Below, in pieces: positions 1 through 8,845 of a stretch of DNA of 64,000 nt. The DNA comes from Bradyrhizobium sp. MOS003. GTDB lineage: Bacteria; Pseudomonadota; Alphaproteobacteria; Rhizobiales; Xanthobacteraceae. The notes below the pieces were generated by a model that did not search any database, was not told where the DNA came from, and worked only from the letters and a program-made list of their open reading frames with translations. The position numbers were made by a program, and so were the translations under genes. Location of the stretch: contig NZ_PYFW01000001.1 in assembly GCF_003020125.1 (NCBI RefSeq), forward strand, positions 372,001 to 436,000, given 5' to 3'. Position 1 is the stretch's first letter; each line of letters begins with the position of its first letter.

Positions 1-62
1 ATTACTGGACCCGTAATCGTGCGTGTGGTGTGCTCGCCGCCGTGAATAGAGGGACGAGCGGC

Positions 63-1742
63 ATGAGCGGAAACTGGCGCGACCGGACGGCGACGACTTT
101 CGACTGCCAGAAGATGCCGGCGGTCTCGAGCCGCGGCATGGTGGTCAGCAACCACCCGCTGGCCTCCAGCGCCGGCGCCGAGATGTTGGCCGCCGGCGGC
201 AACGCCATCGACGCCGCGATCGCCACCCTGTTCACGCTGACCGTGGTCGAGCCGATGATGGTCGGCATCATCGGCGGCGGCATGGGACATATCCGGCTGG
301 CCGACGGCAGCCATCGCTTCATCGACGGCCAGAGCACCGTGCCCGCAGCGGTGCGCGATACCAGCTACATGCCCAAGCCGGGCTCGGCGCATGACGTGTT
401 CGACACCATCGGCAACGAAAATCTCAACGGCCCGAAAGCAGTCGCCACGCCGGGCTCGCTCAAGGCCTGGTGCGAGACGCTGCGCCGGTTTGGCACCATG
501 AGCCTCGCCGACGTGATGCAGCCCGCGATCAAGCACGCCGCGCGCGGCTATGCGGCGACACCCTATTTGCACGAATGCATCAGCGAGAGTGCCGCCGAGA
601 TGCGCAAGGACAAGCCGATCTCGGCGATCTATCTGCCTGATGGCGCGCCGCTGAAGGTTGGTGAGCGCGTGGTGCAGGCCGAATATGCCGAGACCTTGCG
701 CTACATCGCCGATCACGGTGAGACCGCTCTCTACGAAGGGCCGCTCGGCGACATCCTCGCCGACTACATGGAGAAGACCGGCGGTTTCATCCGCCGCAAC
801 GACCTCACCAGCTACAAGACCGTCGAACGGCAGCCGATCCGTGCCGACTATCGCGGCTGGACCATCCTCGGCCCGCCGCCGCCCGCGGCGTCCGGCGTGC
901 ACATCGCGCAGATGCTGAACATCCTGGAGGGCTATGATATCGGCGGCCTCGGCTTCGGCACATCCGAGACGATTCATTACCTCGCCGAGGCCCTGAAGAT
1001 CGCCTTCGCCGATCGCGCCGCGGCCAGCGGCGATCCCGATTATGTCGGGGTGCCCGTGGAGAAGCTGACCTCGAAGGCCTATGCCGAGGAGCGCCGCCGC
1101 GCCATCGATCCGGCGCGGGCGCAGATTTGGGGCGCCGGCGTGTCGCAGCTCGAAGGCGCGCACACCACGCACATGACGGCGGCGGATAGCTTCGGCAACG
1201 TGGTCGCGACCACGCAGACCATCAACAATCTGTTTGGCGCCAAGATCATGATTCCGGGCCTCGGGGCCATCGCCAACAACTACATGAATTTGTTCGATCC
1301 ACGACCGGGCCACGCGCTGTCGCTGGCGCCGGGCAAGCGAGTCACCACCTCGATGTCGCCGATGATGGCGCTCGACGACGGCAAGCTGCGCTATGCGCTC
1401 GGCCTGCCCGGCGGCAAGCGCATCTTCACGAGCGCGATGCAGGCCCTCGTCAATCTGATCGACCATGGCATGAGCCTGCAGGAGGCGGTGGAGGCGCCCA
1501 GGGTCTGGACCGAAGGCAACGCGCTCGAGGTCGAGCAGACGGTGCCGGAAAGCGTGCGCGCGGAACTCGCCGTGCTCGGCCACAAGGTGCAGCCCGTCGC
1601 GACCGTCGCGGGCGGCATGAACGGGATTGCCTTCCACGACGACGGCACCATGACCGGCGCCGCCTGCTGGCGTGCCGACGGCACGCCCGTCGGCATTTCG
1701 GGCGGCCTTGCGAAAAGCGGGATCAGGTTCAGGCTGAGCTAG
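63..1742 (+). CDS. ggt: gamma-glutamyltransferase
   Basis: Predicted gamma-glutamyl transpeptidase (559 aa), an Ntn-hydrolase that moves the gamma-glutamyl group of glutathione to amino acids or water. It should self-cleave into a large and a small subunit before the nucleophilic Thr; the expected junction is visible in TTHMTAADSFGNVVA, followed by an oxyanion-type region and PGGKR near the C-terminus. The N-terminal half has the family signature around PGSLKAWCETLRRFG. The start at 63 is preferred over an in-frame GTG at 30 because GAGGGACGAG lies just upstream. I see no clear signal peptide, so a cytoplasmic or YwrD-like subgroup is possible. It stands alone, with a palindromic repeat directly after the stop. 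Substrate preference cannot be read from the sequence. Confidence 0.88.
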   Translation: MSGNWRDRTATTFDCQKMPAVSSRGMVVSNHPLASSAGAEMLAAGGNAIDAAIATLFTLTVVEPMMVGIIGGGMGHIRLADGSHRFIDGQSTVPAAVRDTSYMPKPGSAHDVFDTIGNENLNGPKAVATPGSLKAWCETLRRFGTMSLADVMQPAIKHAARGYAATPYLHECISESAAEMRKDKPISAIYLPDGAPLKVGERVVQAEYAETLRYIADHGETALYEGPLGDILADYMEKTGGFIRRNDLTSYKTVERQPIRADYRGWTILGPPPPAASGVHIAQMLNILEGYDIGGLGFGTSETIHYLAEALKIAFADRAAASGDPDYVGVPVEKLTSKAYAEERRRAIDPARAQIWGAGVSQLEGAHTTHMTAADSFGNVVATTQTINNLFGAKIMIPGLGAIANNYMNLFDPRPGHALSLAPGKRVTTSMSPMMALDDGKLRYALGLPGGKRIFTSAMQALVNLIDHGMSLQEAVEAPRVWTEGNALEVEQTVPESVRAELAVLGHKVQPVATVAGGMNGIAFHDDGTMTGAACWRADGTPVGISGGLAKSGIRFRLS

Positions 1743-1743
1743 T

Positions 1744-1881
1744 TTGTCGTGCCCCGGACGCGGCGCAGCACGCAGTGATGCGCTGCCGAGCCGGGGGCCA
1801 GCACTTTTTGCACGGAATTTGGATGCCTGGGTTCCGGCTCCGCGCCGTATCGCTGCGTGCCGCAGCGCGTCCGCGACAAGA
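1744..1881. repeat. palindromic extragenic repeat (family A)
   Basis: Two arms, about 1747-1797 and 1827-1880, are imperfect reverse complements: the left arm carries CCGGACGCGGCGCAGCACGC and the right arm the complementary order with GCGTGCCGCAGCGCGTCCG. It fills the gap between the convergent ggt and protease-like genes. It resembles repeats common in Bradyrhizobium intergenic DNA. It could fold in RNA from either strand and may also end transcription, but no T-run supports a classical terminator. Confidence 0.6.
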
Positions 1882-1884
1882 GAG

Positions 1885-3246
1885 TTACTTCCGCACGCAG
1901 ATCACGCGGACGACGGCGGCTTTCGTATCCGCCGAGTTGCCGTTCGCGGTGACGCCATTCGCCTTCAGGAAATCGCGCACGGCATCTGCGGACACCATCA
2001 CGGCCTGCGAGGCCGGCACCGATGTCGCAGGACCCGCCATCATCGCCGGCTTCAAAAGCGCGATGCCGGTGAACTTGCCGTCGCCATCGATCGCCGGACC
2101 ACCGGAGAACCCGACTGCCGGCGGCGGGGACAGCATGGAATCACTGCTCGGGACCGGCGCCAGTGCGGCCTTGACGACCGACACGCCGCCCGCGCCGCCC
2201 TGGCTCTGTGGGTCGGCGATGCCGACGACGTCCACGTTCGTCTTGGCCGCTCCGCCAGCCAGGCTGAGCGGCTTCAGGCCGCGCGCGCCGTAGATATGCA
2301 GCAGTGCGAGACCGCGCTCCTTGTCCTCGGCGAGGCGATCGGCGCTGCCATAGCCGGCGATCGTGATGGCGAGACAGCTGTCGGTGACGAGTCGGTCGGT
2401 GACGATCGCGCCGTCGTCACTGACGACGAGGCCGGTGCCGTACTCGACGGTCTTGCGCGGCGGCGGCCCGGCTTGCGGTCCGGACGGAAACGCGTTGAAC
2501 GCGCTCGACATCGCGATCACGACCGGCTCGACCGTGTTCTCGGTCGCCTGGTCGTAGAGGATCGTCATGATGCGGACCTCGTCGCCCTTGAAGGTGCCGC
2601 GAACGTAGAATTTTTTCAGACCCTGCAATCCCGACAGCACGAAGAAGTCGGGCTTCACCACGGTGTAGTCGACCTTGCGCCCGGACGGCTCCTTCTTCTC
2701 GAGCTCGGCGAGCTTGGCGGTGGTGGGGTTTAGCTCCTTGCGGCGACTGAGCAGCACCTGCACGGTTCCTGTCGGCGAGGTCCATTTCGAGCCGTTGGCG
2801 TCGGTGGCCTGCTGAGGCACCAGTTTTGAGGGAATGCCGAGCCGCGCGCCGCTGGTCATCTCGGTCACGAGTTTCCAGCCGACGCCCTCCTGCTTCCGCC
2901 GCGCGGTCTCGGCGAGCGCGGCACGCTCCTGCGGATTGAGCACGCCGGTCGGCTTGCCGCCCTTGAGCTTCTGGTATTCCTTGATCGCCTCGACCATGCG
3001 CGCGCTGACGTCGCCGGTGATGGCGCCGTTATACTGGCCGACCCAGGCGAGGTCGGACTGTAGCGACAGCCGTTCCGCCTGCGTCATGCCGTCCGCCGTC
3101 TGCGACGGCGTCTGCAGGGCAGGCGGCTTGATCGGGACGGTCTGGATCACCTTTGGCTTTGTGCCGGGGACCTGCGGCGTCGTCATCTGGGCGCTCGCAC
3201 CCGTGGCGGACGCAAACATCAGTGTTGCCGCAAGCATCGATCTCAT
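1885..3246 (-). CDS. exported trypsin-like protein with peptidoglycan-binding-type region, probable pseudoprotease
   Basis: A 453-residue protein with a signal peptide (MRSMLAATLMFASATGASAQ). A short repeat near residues 50-110 (YNGAITGDVSARMVEAIKEYQ) resembles a PG_binding_1 domain, and the C-terminal half (GTGLVVSDDGAIVTD to FSGGPAID) has the Trypsin_2/DegP-like fold. The Ser motif FSGGP is kept. The position of the catalytic His, normally in TNAHVV, reads TDRLVT, and the position of the Asp, normally in RDLALL, reads RGLALL, so two of three catalytic residues look absent. Likely a periplasmic binding or scaffold protein rather than a protease. Upstream starts at 3276 and 3309 would only lengthen the signal segment. 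Single gene, convergent with ggt. Confidence 0.72.
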   Translation of the reverse strand: MRSMLAATLMFASATGASAQMTTPQVPGTKPKVIQTVPIKPPALQTPSQTADGMTQAERLSLQSDLAWVGQYNGAITGDVSARMVEAIKEYQKLKGGKPTGVLNPQERAALAETARRKQEGVGWKLVTEMTSGARLGIPSKLVPQQATDANGSKWTSPTGTVQVLLSRRKELNPTTAKLAELEKKEPSGRKVDYTVVKPDFFVLSGLQGLKKFYVRGTFKGDEVRIMTILYDQATENTVEPVVIAMSSAFNAFPSGPQAGPPPRKTVEYGTGLVVSDDGAIVTDRLVTDSCLAITIAGYGSADRLAEDKERGLALLHIYGARGLKPLSLAGGAAKTNVDVVGIADPQSQGGAGGVSVVKAALAPVPSSDSMLSPPPAVGFSGGPAIDGDGKFTGIALLKPAMMAGPATSVPASQAVMVSADAVRDFLKANGVTANGNSADTKAAVVRVICVRK

Positions 3247-3347
3247 GACAAATCCAGCCAGCCCATTGAACGCCATGTCATTCAAGCACATCTCGTTGGT
3301 CGCGAACAATGTTGCGCTGGTTCAGGTGGCGATAGACGTCACGCGTT

Positions 3348-3475
3348 CAGGTCCTCATCCTGAGGAGCGGCCTTCAGGCCGCGTCTCGAAGGATGGCCCA
3401 GGGCGAGATCGGGGCCTTCATGGTTCGAGACGCGCGTGCCGCGCTCCTCACCATGAGGGTGAGAGGAACGAAGGA
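3348..3475. repeat. palindromic extragenic repeat (family B)
   Basis: An imperfect inverted repeat with arms TCCTCATCCTGAGGAGCG (left) and CGCTCCTCACCATGAGGG (right) and inner arms around GCGTCTCGAAGGATG and CATGGTTCGAGACGCGC. It occupies the space between the divergent protease-like gene and moeB and ends a few bases before the moeB start, so it would lie in the moeB leader. This repeat type is widespread in Bradyrhizobium. No function is assigned. Confidence 0.7.
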
Positions 3476-3480
3476 CGACG

Positions 3481-4284
3481 ATGCTGAGCCCGGACGAACT
3501 CGAACGCTATGCCCGCCATATCGTGCTGCGCGACGTCGGTGGTCCCGGCCAGGCTGCGCTGAAGCGGGCGTCGGCGCTGGTGATCGGCGCCGGCGGACTC
3601 GGCGCGCCGGCGCTGATGTATCTGGCCGCCGCCGGTATCGGCACGCTCGGCGTGGTCGATGACGACGTGGTCTCGCTGTCCAATTTGCAGCGCCAGGTCA
3701 TCCACACCACGCCCGATATCGGCCGCCACAAGGTCGAGAGCGCGGCAGAGCGGATCTCGGCGCTCAATCCGCACGTCCGTTTCGTCGGCCACGCCACCTG
3801 GCTGAATGCCGACAATGCGCTCGACCTGATCGGCGATTACGACCTCGTGCTCGACGGGTCCGATAATTTCTCGACGCGCTATCTGGTCTCGGACGCCTGC
3901 TTCTTCGCGAAGAAGCCGCTGATCACCGCGGCGCTCGGCACGTTCGACGGCTCGCTCACCACCATCCGCGCACACGAGACCAACGCGCAGGGCGAATTCA
4001 ATCCGACCTATCGCTGCCTGTTTCCGGAGGCGCCGCCGCCCGGCACGGTACCGGCCTGCGCGGAGGCCGGCGTCATGGGCGCGCTGGCGGGCGTGATGGG
4101 CTCGATGATGGCGCTGGAGGCGATCCGCGAGATCGTCGGATTCGGCGACGGCCTCGTCGGCCGCCTCCTGATGATCGATGCGCGCGCGATGCGCTTCGAA
4201 ACGCTGCGCTATGGGCGCGATCCGGCCAACCCGCTCAATGGCGACGGGCCCGTGGTCACCGACCTCAGCGCCCATCGCACCTGA
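3481..4284 (+). CDS. moeB: molybdopterin-synthase adenylyltransferase (ThiF/MoeB/HesA family)
   Basis: E1-like enzyme of 267 aa that adenylates the C-terminal Gly of a ubiquitin-like sulfur carrier (MoaD, or ThiS in the paralogue). The nucleotide-binding motif GAGGLGAPALMYLAAAGIG, the SNLQRQ loop, the magnesium-binding D in LVLDGSDNFSTR and the segment CLFPEAPPPGTVPACAEAGV are all present and match MoeB well. It lacks the rhodanese domain of longer MoeZ/MOCS3 proteins. No MoaD or ThiS gene is nearby, so the partner must be elsewhere and ThiF activity cannot be excluded. The start at 3481 follows GAACGAAGGACGACG, a reasonable ribosome site. Confidence 0.88.
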   Translation: MLSPDELERYARHIVLRDVGGPGQAALKRASALVIGAGGLGAPALMYLAAAGIGTLGVVDDDVVSLSNLQRQVIHTTPDIGRHKVESAAERISALNPHVRFVGHATWLNADNALDLIGDYDLVLDGSDNFSTRYLVSDACFFAKKPLITAALGTFDGSLTTIRAHETNAQGEFNPTYRCLFPEAPPPGTVPACAEAGVMGALAGVMGSMMALEAIREIVGFGDGLVGRLLMIDARAMRFETLRYGRDPANPLNGDGPVVTDLSAHRT

Positions 4285-4293
4285 TCTGCTGCG

Positions 4294-5313
4294 TTACGCC
4301 GCGGCCGGCTTCTCGCTGTCGAGATGGGCCATCTGCTCGGCGGTATAACGCGTGCCTGAAGCGACATCGGGCGGAAACGCCTTGGCCAGCGCCGCAAGAT
4401 GTGCCGGTGTCAGCGTGACCCTGGACGCGCCAAGCGCTTCGATCAGACGGGTGCGGGTCTTGGCGCCGACCAGCGGCACGATCGCTTGACCGCGCTCCTG
4501 GCCCTGCGCCGCCACCCAGGCGATCGCGACTTGCGCCGGCGTTGCGCCGATTTTCCCGGCGATGGCACGCAGCGATTCCACCAGCGCGAGATTGGCGTCG
4601 AGATTTGCGCCCTGGAAGCGCGGCGTCATCAGCCGATAATCCTTGCCGGCCCTGCCTGAATCCTTCGACCAATGGCCGCTGATCAGGCCGCGCGCCAGCA
4701 CGCCGTAGGCGGTGATGCCGATGCCGAGCTCGCGGCAGGTCTTGACGATGTCGCGTTCGATGCCGCGCTCGATCAGCGAATATTCGATCTGGAGATCGGC
4801 GATCGGATGCACGGCATGCGCGCGGCGGATGGTGTCGGATCCGACCTCGGACAGGCCGATATGCCTGATGTAGCCGGCCTTCACGAGATCGGCGAGGCCG
4901 CCGATGGTCTCTTCGATGGGAACGTTGGGGTCGAGCCGCGCCGGGCGGTAGATGTCGACATAGTCGGTGTCGAGCCGCTGTAGCGAGTAAGCGAGGAAAT
5001 TCCGGAGCGCTGTCGGGCGGCAATCCATGCCGGTGAATTCACCGGCGGGGCCGCGCAGCGCGCCGAACTTGACGCTGATCTGCACTCTGTCGCGCGCCAC
5101 ATCCTTGAGCGCATCGCGGATCAGCATTTCATTGTGGCCCATCGCGTAGAAATCGCCGGTGTCGATCAGTGTGATGCCGGCATCGAGCGCGGCGTGGACC
5201 GTGGCAATGCTCTCGCCGCGATCGGCCGGGCCATAGGCGTCCGACATGGCCATGCAGCCGAGACCCAGGGCGGAGACGCTGGGGCCGGTTGAACCGAGTT
5301 TGTGCTGTTCCAT
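4294..5313 (-). CDS. aldo/keto reductase, subgroup lacking the catalytic His
   Basis: NAD(P)H-dependent aldo/keto reductase of 339 aa with a TIM-barrel pattern. Of the tetrad, Asp51 and Tyr56 (DTGDFYAMGHNE) and Lys82 (SVKFG) are present. The segment usually written YYQHRVDP reads YRPARLDP, so the catalytic His is Ala125. The remainder (PIEETIGGLADLVKAGYIRHIGLSE) is typical. The start at 5313 is chosen because AGGAGAA lies 7 bases upstream; an in-frame start at 5433 would run into the LysR gene. Divergent from the LysR gene (119-base gap), so that regulator probably controls it. Substrate unknown. Confidence 0.85.
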   Translation of the reverse strand: MEQHKLGSTGPSVSALGLGCMAMSDAYGPADRGESIATVHAALDAGITLIDTGDFYAMGHNEMLIRDALKDVARDRVQISVKFGALRGPAGEFTGMDCRPTALRNFLAYSLQRLDTDYVDIYRPARLDPNVPIEETIGGLADLVKAGYIRHIGLSEVGSDTIRRAHAVHPIADLQIEYSLIERGIERDIVKTCRELGIGITAYGVLARGLISGHWSKDSGRAGKDYRLMTPRFQGANLDANLALVESLRAIAGKIGATPAQVAIAWVAAQGQERGQAIVPLVGAKTRTRLIEALGASRVTLTPAHLAALAKAFPPDVASGTRYTAEQMAHLDSEKPAAA

Positions 5314-5432
5314 GATGGTTCTCCTCGAAAAGGCGCAGGCTGGTGGCGCCGCGTGACCAGGGGGGATATGCGCCCGCTCCATTGCCCCGATAAGCTGGAC
5401 AATGCCGAATGGCTTGTTCATCGTGTCGAACA

Positions 5433-6344
5433 ATGACCGAATCTGATCTGCGCGATCTCGACGTCTTCGTGGCGGTCGCCCGCACCCGGAATTTCCGGCG
5501 TGCGGCGGTTGAAATTCGCGTGTCGGTATCGAGCCTTAGCCAGCGCCTACGGGACCTCGAGGAGCGCCTCGGTGTCCGCCTGATGAACCGCACCACCCGC
5601 AGCGTTGCCTTGACCGAGGCGGGCGAGCTGCTGCTGTCGCGGGTGGCACCTGCGCTGCGCGATGTCGGCGATGCCCTGGCGGAGGTGCGGGGTCTGCGCG
5701 GGGTGGCCTCTGGCCGCCTGCGCATCAACGCGCCGCCCCCGGCCGTCGATCTCGTGCTGGCGCCGATGGTCGGGCCGTTTCTCGCTGCCCATCCCCAGGT
5801 CGATCTCGACGTCGTGTCCGAGAGCGGCTTCGTCGACATCGTGAGCGGAGGCTACGATGCCGGCGTCCGCTATGGCGAGCATCTGGCGCAGGACATGGTA
5901 GCGATACCGCTGAGCGGTCCGCAGCACTATGTCGTCGTCGCCTCGCCCGATTATGTCGCGCGCCGCGGCGATCCGAAGCATCCGAAGGATCTGCTCGATC
6001 ACGATTGCATCCGCGCCCGCTACTCGAGCGGCGTGATGCATGATTGGGAGTTCGAGAAGGCCGGCCAGATCGTGAAGGTCGATCCGCCGGCCAAGCTGAT
6101 CTCGACCAACATGAACCTTGCGATGCAGGCCGCGCTCGCCGGCGCGGGCATCTGGGCAACGATCGACGGTTATGTCGGCGAAGCCCTGAAGTCCGGCGCG
6201 CTGATCAGCCTGATGGAAGATTGGTGCGAGCCGTTTCCCGGACCGTTTCTGTACTACCCGAGCCGGCGCCAGACGCCGCCCGCGCTGCGCGCCTTCATCG
6301 ATTTCGTCGCCGACTGGCGCAAGCGCGAGGCGCGCAGGAAATAG
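5433..6344 (+). CDS. LysR-family transcriptional regulator
   Basis: A 303-residue LysR regulator. The N-terminal winged helix-turn-helix (about residues 5-65, RNFRRAAVEIRVSVSSLSQR) is followed by a LysR-substrate-type effector domain (GRLRINAPPPAVDLVLAPMV onward). It belongs to the DmlR-like group that often sits opposite oxidoreductases. It is divergent from the aldo/keto reductase, the classical arrangement for autoregulation and control of the opposite gene. An in-frame ATG at 5409 gives an 8-residue extension; 5433 gives the more usual N-terminus. Effector unknown. Confidence 0.85.
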   Translation: MTESDLRDLDVFVAVARTRNFRRAAVEIRVSVSSLSQRLRDLEERLGVRLMNRTTRSVALTEAGELLLSRVAPALRDVGDALAEVRGLRGVASGRLRINAPPPAVDLVLAPMVGPFLAAHPQVDLDVVSESGFVDIVSGGYDAGVRYGEHLAQDMVAIPLSGPQHYVVVASPDYVARRGDPKHPKDLLDHDCIRARYSSGVMHDWEFEKAGQIVKVDPPAKLISTNMNLAMQAALAGAGIWATIDGYVGEALKSGALISLMEDWCEPFPGPFLYYPSRRQTPPALRAFIDFVADWRKREARRK

Positions 6345-6347
6345 ACC

Positions 6348-7349
6348 TCAGAGCATGCTCGGGAGCACGCGATCCGGCGGCTTGTGGGCGTCGAGGAAGG
6401 TGCGGATGTTGATGATCACCTTCTCGCCCATCTCGACGCGGCCTTCGATCGTGGCCGAGCCCATATGCGGCATCAGCGTCACCTTGCCGGCCTTGGCGAG
6501 CCGCACCAGCTTCGGATTGACCGCGGGCTCATGCTCGTAGACGTCGAGGCCGGCGCCGGCAATTTCGCCGCCTTCGATCAGCTTGATTAGCGTGTCCTCG
6601 TCGGTCACCTCGCCGCGCGCGGTGTTGACGATGTAGGCGTCTTTCCGGATCAGCTTCAGCCGCCGCGCCGAGAGCAGATGATAGGTCGCCGGCGTGTGCG
6701 GACAGTTCACCGAAATGATGTCCATCCGCGCCAGCATCTGGTCGAGGCTTTCCCAATAGGTCGCGCCAAGCTCTTCGGCGATGACAGGCGCCACGGGACG
6801 GCGGTTGTGATAGTGGATCTGCAGGCCGAAGGCGCGGGCACGGCGCGCCACCGCCTGGCCGATGCGGCCCATGCCGATGATGCCGAGCCGCTTGCCGCCG
6901 ATGCGGTGGCCAAGCATCCAGGTCGGCGACCAGCCGGCCCACGGCTTTCCTTCGGTCAGGATCGAGGCGCCTTCAATCATCCGCCTGGGCACGGCGAGGA
7001 TCAGCGCCATGGTCATGTCGGCGGTGTCCTCGGTCAGGACTTTCGGCGTATTGGTGACGGTGATGCCGCGGGCATGCGCGGCCTCCACGTCGATATTGTC
7101 GACGCCGTTGCCGAAATTGGCGATCAGCCGCAGCTTGCAGTCGGGCTGGTTGACGATGTCGGCGCTGATATGGTCGGTGACGGTGGGAACCAGCACGTCG
7201 GCGGTGCGTGCGGCTTCAGCGATCTGGTCCGCGGACATCGGCGTGTCCTCGAGATTGATCCGCGCGTCGAACAATTCGCGCATCCGCGTCTCGATCGAAT
7301 CCGGCAGCTTGCGCGTCACCACGACGAGGGGCTTTTTCTTCACCGACAT
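6348..7349 (-). CDS. D-2-hydroxyacid dehydrogenase (glyoxylate/hydroxypyruvate reductase type)
   Basis: NAD(P)-dependent D-isomer 2-hydroxyacid dehydrogenase, 333 aa. The Rossmann motif is GMGRIGQAVARRARAFG. The catalytic Arg lies in NTARGEVTDED, the Glu in GLDVYEHEP and the His in LMPHMGSAT, so the active site is intact. The full length and NFGNGVDNIDVEAAHARGI match the GyaR/glyoxylate reductase group. It is convergent with the LysR gene, with only 3 bases between the stops. Likely role: reducing glyoxylate or hydroxypyruvate; the true substrate is not fixed by sequence. Confidence 0.88.
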   Translation of the reverse strand: MSVKKKPLVVVTRKLPDSIETRMRELFDARINLEDTPMSADQIAEAARTADVLVPTVTDHISADIVNQPDCKLRLIANFGNGVDNIDVEAAHARGITVTNTPKVLTEDTADMTMALILAVPRRMIEGASILTEGKPWAGWSPTWMLGHRIGGKRLGIIGMGRIGQAVARRARAFGLQIHYHNRRPVAPVIAEELGATYWESLDQMLARMDIISVNCPHTPATYHLLSARRLKLIRKDAYIVNTARGEVTDEDTLIKLIEGGEIAGAGLDVYEHEPAVNPKLVRLAKAGKVTLMPHMGSATIEGRVEMGEKVIINIRTFLDAHKPPDRVLPSML

Positions 7350-7691
7350 GTCCTGCTCTCATGAGGCGTCGCAAGCCGCCTCTGTCGCCAAAGGCCGGTC
7401 GTTGAGGTCTCATTAACCCGGTTGTTCGACACTGCCCTTTGCCGTGTCCGTCCCCGGCGTTTCCTTCAAGCTCTCCCGATATTTCCGGTCGGAAAATCGG
7501 GGCAAACTGGTTGTTCAGATGCCCGTCCTCTCTAGCAGAAGGCCGGGCCAAGACAAGAACCACGGGTTAAGGCTTGAAGGAGCCGGCTTGGGGGAACACC
7601 CGCGTGGGGCGGGTCAGGGGGTGGCGCGGCAGGTTTTGGAATTTGGGGTGAGGACCCGGCTCGGGCCGGGTCTTCGACAGGAGACGGGTTG
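7350..7691. other. intergenic region, no gene seen
   Basis: About 340 bases between the divergent dehydrogenase and SH3 genes. Short open frames exist on both strands but have no ribosome site or recognisable product. It must hold the promoters of both neighbours; I could not pick out a convincing -35/-10 pair. Confidence 0.4.
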
Positions 7692-8222
7692 ATGGCGTTG
7701 GGGCGTTTTTGTTCGGTGATGGCGCTCGTTTGCACCTGGTTGAGCGCTACGGTCGGCCCTTCGCATTCGGCCAAGGACACCACGCCTCAGACCGCCAGCG
7801 GCCTGCCGGTGCCGCGCTATGTCAGCCTCAAATCGGATCATGTGAACGTCCGTGCCGGCCCGACCAAGGACAATGACGTGGCCTGGGTCTACACCCGTTC
7901 GGGCCTGCCGGTGGAAATCACCGCAGAGTTCGAGAATTGGCGCCGGGTGCGCGATTCCGAAGGTGCCGAGGGCTGGGTCTATCACTCGCTGCTGTCGGGT
8001 CGCCGCACCGCGGTCGTCACCATGAAGCACAAGGACGAGCTCGCCCCGATCTACGATCGCGCCGATCCTGACAGCGCCGTTGCCGCAAAACTCCAGGCCG
8101 GCGTCGTCACGCAGGTAAAGAAGTGCGCTGCAAACTGGTGCCGCGTCACCGGCAGCGGATTCGACGGCTGGATCCAGCAGGAGCGCCTCTGGGGCGTGTA
8201 TTCTGACGAGCAGGTCAACTGA
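7692..8222 (+). CDS. exported protein with two bacterial SH3 domains
   Basis: A 176-residue protein with a signal-peptide-like N-terminus (FCSVMALVCTWLSATVGPS). Two SH3b repeats follow: the first includes SDHVNVRAGPTKDNDVAWVY and GAEGWVYHSLL, the second APIYDRADPDSAVAAKLQAG and GFDGWIQQERLWGVY. Such domains bind peptidoglycan or proteins in the periplasm. The Cys pair KKCAANWC may form a disulfide. The ATG at 7692 is preferred over the TTG at 7689; AGGAGA lies a few bases upstream. Convergent with irr. In Bradyrhizobium an SH3 protein sits at this same place beside irr. Molecular role unknown. Confidence 0.8.
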   Translation: MALGRFCSVMALVCTWLSATVGPSHSAKDTTPQTASGLPVPRYVSLKSDHVNVRAGPTKDNDVAWVYTRSGLPVEITAEFENWRRVRDSEGAEGWVYHSLLSGRRTAVVTMKHKDELAPIYDRADPDSAVAAKLQAGVVTQVKKCAANWCRVTGSGFDGWIQQERLWGVYSDEQVN

Positions 8223-8233
8223 CGCTGCAAACG

Positions 8234-8260
8234 AAAATGGCCGGGACGAGCCCGGCCATA
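8234..8260 (-). terminator. intrinsic terminator of irr
   Basis: Perfect 8-base stem TGGCCGGG (8238-8245) with CCCGGCCA (8251-8258), loop ACGAG, and four A on the plus strand at 8234-8237 that give a U-tract on the minus strand. It lies between the convergent SH3 and irr genes and fits best as the irr terminator, though it may stop both. Confidence 0.7.
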
Positions 8261-8287
8261 ATGGTCTCAGATTGATTTCGGTAGATC

Positions 8288-8779
8288 TCAGCGCTTCTTG
8301 CGCAGGCGCACGACCATGTCGATGCGCGCGATCTCGTAGCCCTCCGGCACCTCCGGCATCTTGGACAGCGCCAGATGCGGATCCTCGATGTCGACCAGCT
8401 CGTGGCTGTTCTCGAGGTAATAGTGGTGGTGGGTGGTGACGTTGGTGTCGAAATAGGTCTTGGTGCCGTCAACACTGACCTGCCGGAGCAGGCCGGCATC
8501 GGTGAGCTGGTTCAGCGTGTTGTAGACGGTCGCCAGCGACACCGGGACCTTGGCCAGCGTCGCTTCCTCGTACAGCATTTCAGCCGTGAGGTGGCGAGCA
8601 CCCTTGCCGAACAACAGCCAGCCGAGCGCCATGCGTTGGCGCGTCGGACGGAGCCCCGCGGACTGGAGCATTTCGTTGACGTCATGCCAGGGGCAGCCGG
8701 TCAAAGCCGGCTGGCGGCCGGACAAGAGGGCCGCGGCATGGACGTCGTCGTCGTGATGGGGCGCGGTATTCTCGTTCAT
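8288..8779 (-). CDS. irr: iron response regulator Irr (Fur superfamily)
   Basis: Global iron regulator of Rhizobiales, 163 aa. The N-terminal heme regulatory motif GCPWHD places Cys29-Pro30 exactly where Bradyrhizobium Irr has its ferric-heme site, and the HHH of TNVTTHHHYYLENSHEL matches the second, ferrous-heme site. The winged-helix domain is GLRPTRQRMALGWLLFGKGA onward. When iron is scarce Irr accumulates and binds iron control elements, repressing heme synthesis; heme delivered by ferrochelatase triggers its degradation (established for B. japonicum). The start at 8779 (MNENTAPHHDDD) matches the known N-terminus; the in-frame start at 8845 would lie upstream of the predicted promoter. 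Confidence 0.96.
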   Translation of the reverse strand: MNENTAPHHDDDVHAAALLSGRQPALTGCPWHDVNEMLQSAGLRPTRQRMALGWLLFGKGARHLTAEMLYEEATLAKVPVSLATVYNTLNQLTDAGLLRQVSVDGTKTYFDTNVTTHHHYYLENSHELVDIEDPHLALSKMPEVPEGYEIARIDMVVRLRKKR

Positions 8780-8816
8780 TTCCAGACTTCGGCACGCGTG
8801 AACAATATGTATCTGC

Positions 8817-8845
8817 AATATAAGAACAGATAGATGCAGATGCAA
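8817..8845 (-). promoter_or_regulatory. predicted irr promoter (-35/-10)
   Basis: On the minus strand TTGCAT (8845-8840), a 17-base spacer and TATATT (8822-8817) form a good sigma70-type promoter about 40 bases before the irr ATG. The -35 box overlaps the hexamer repeats listed separately. Confidence 0.6.
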
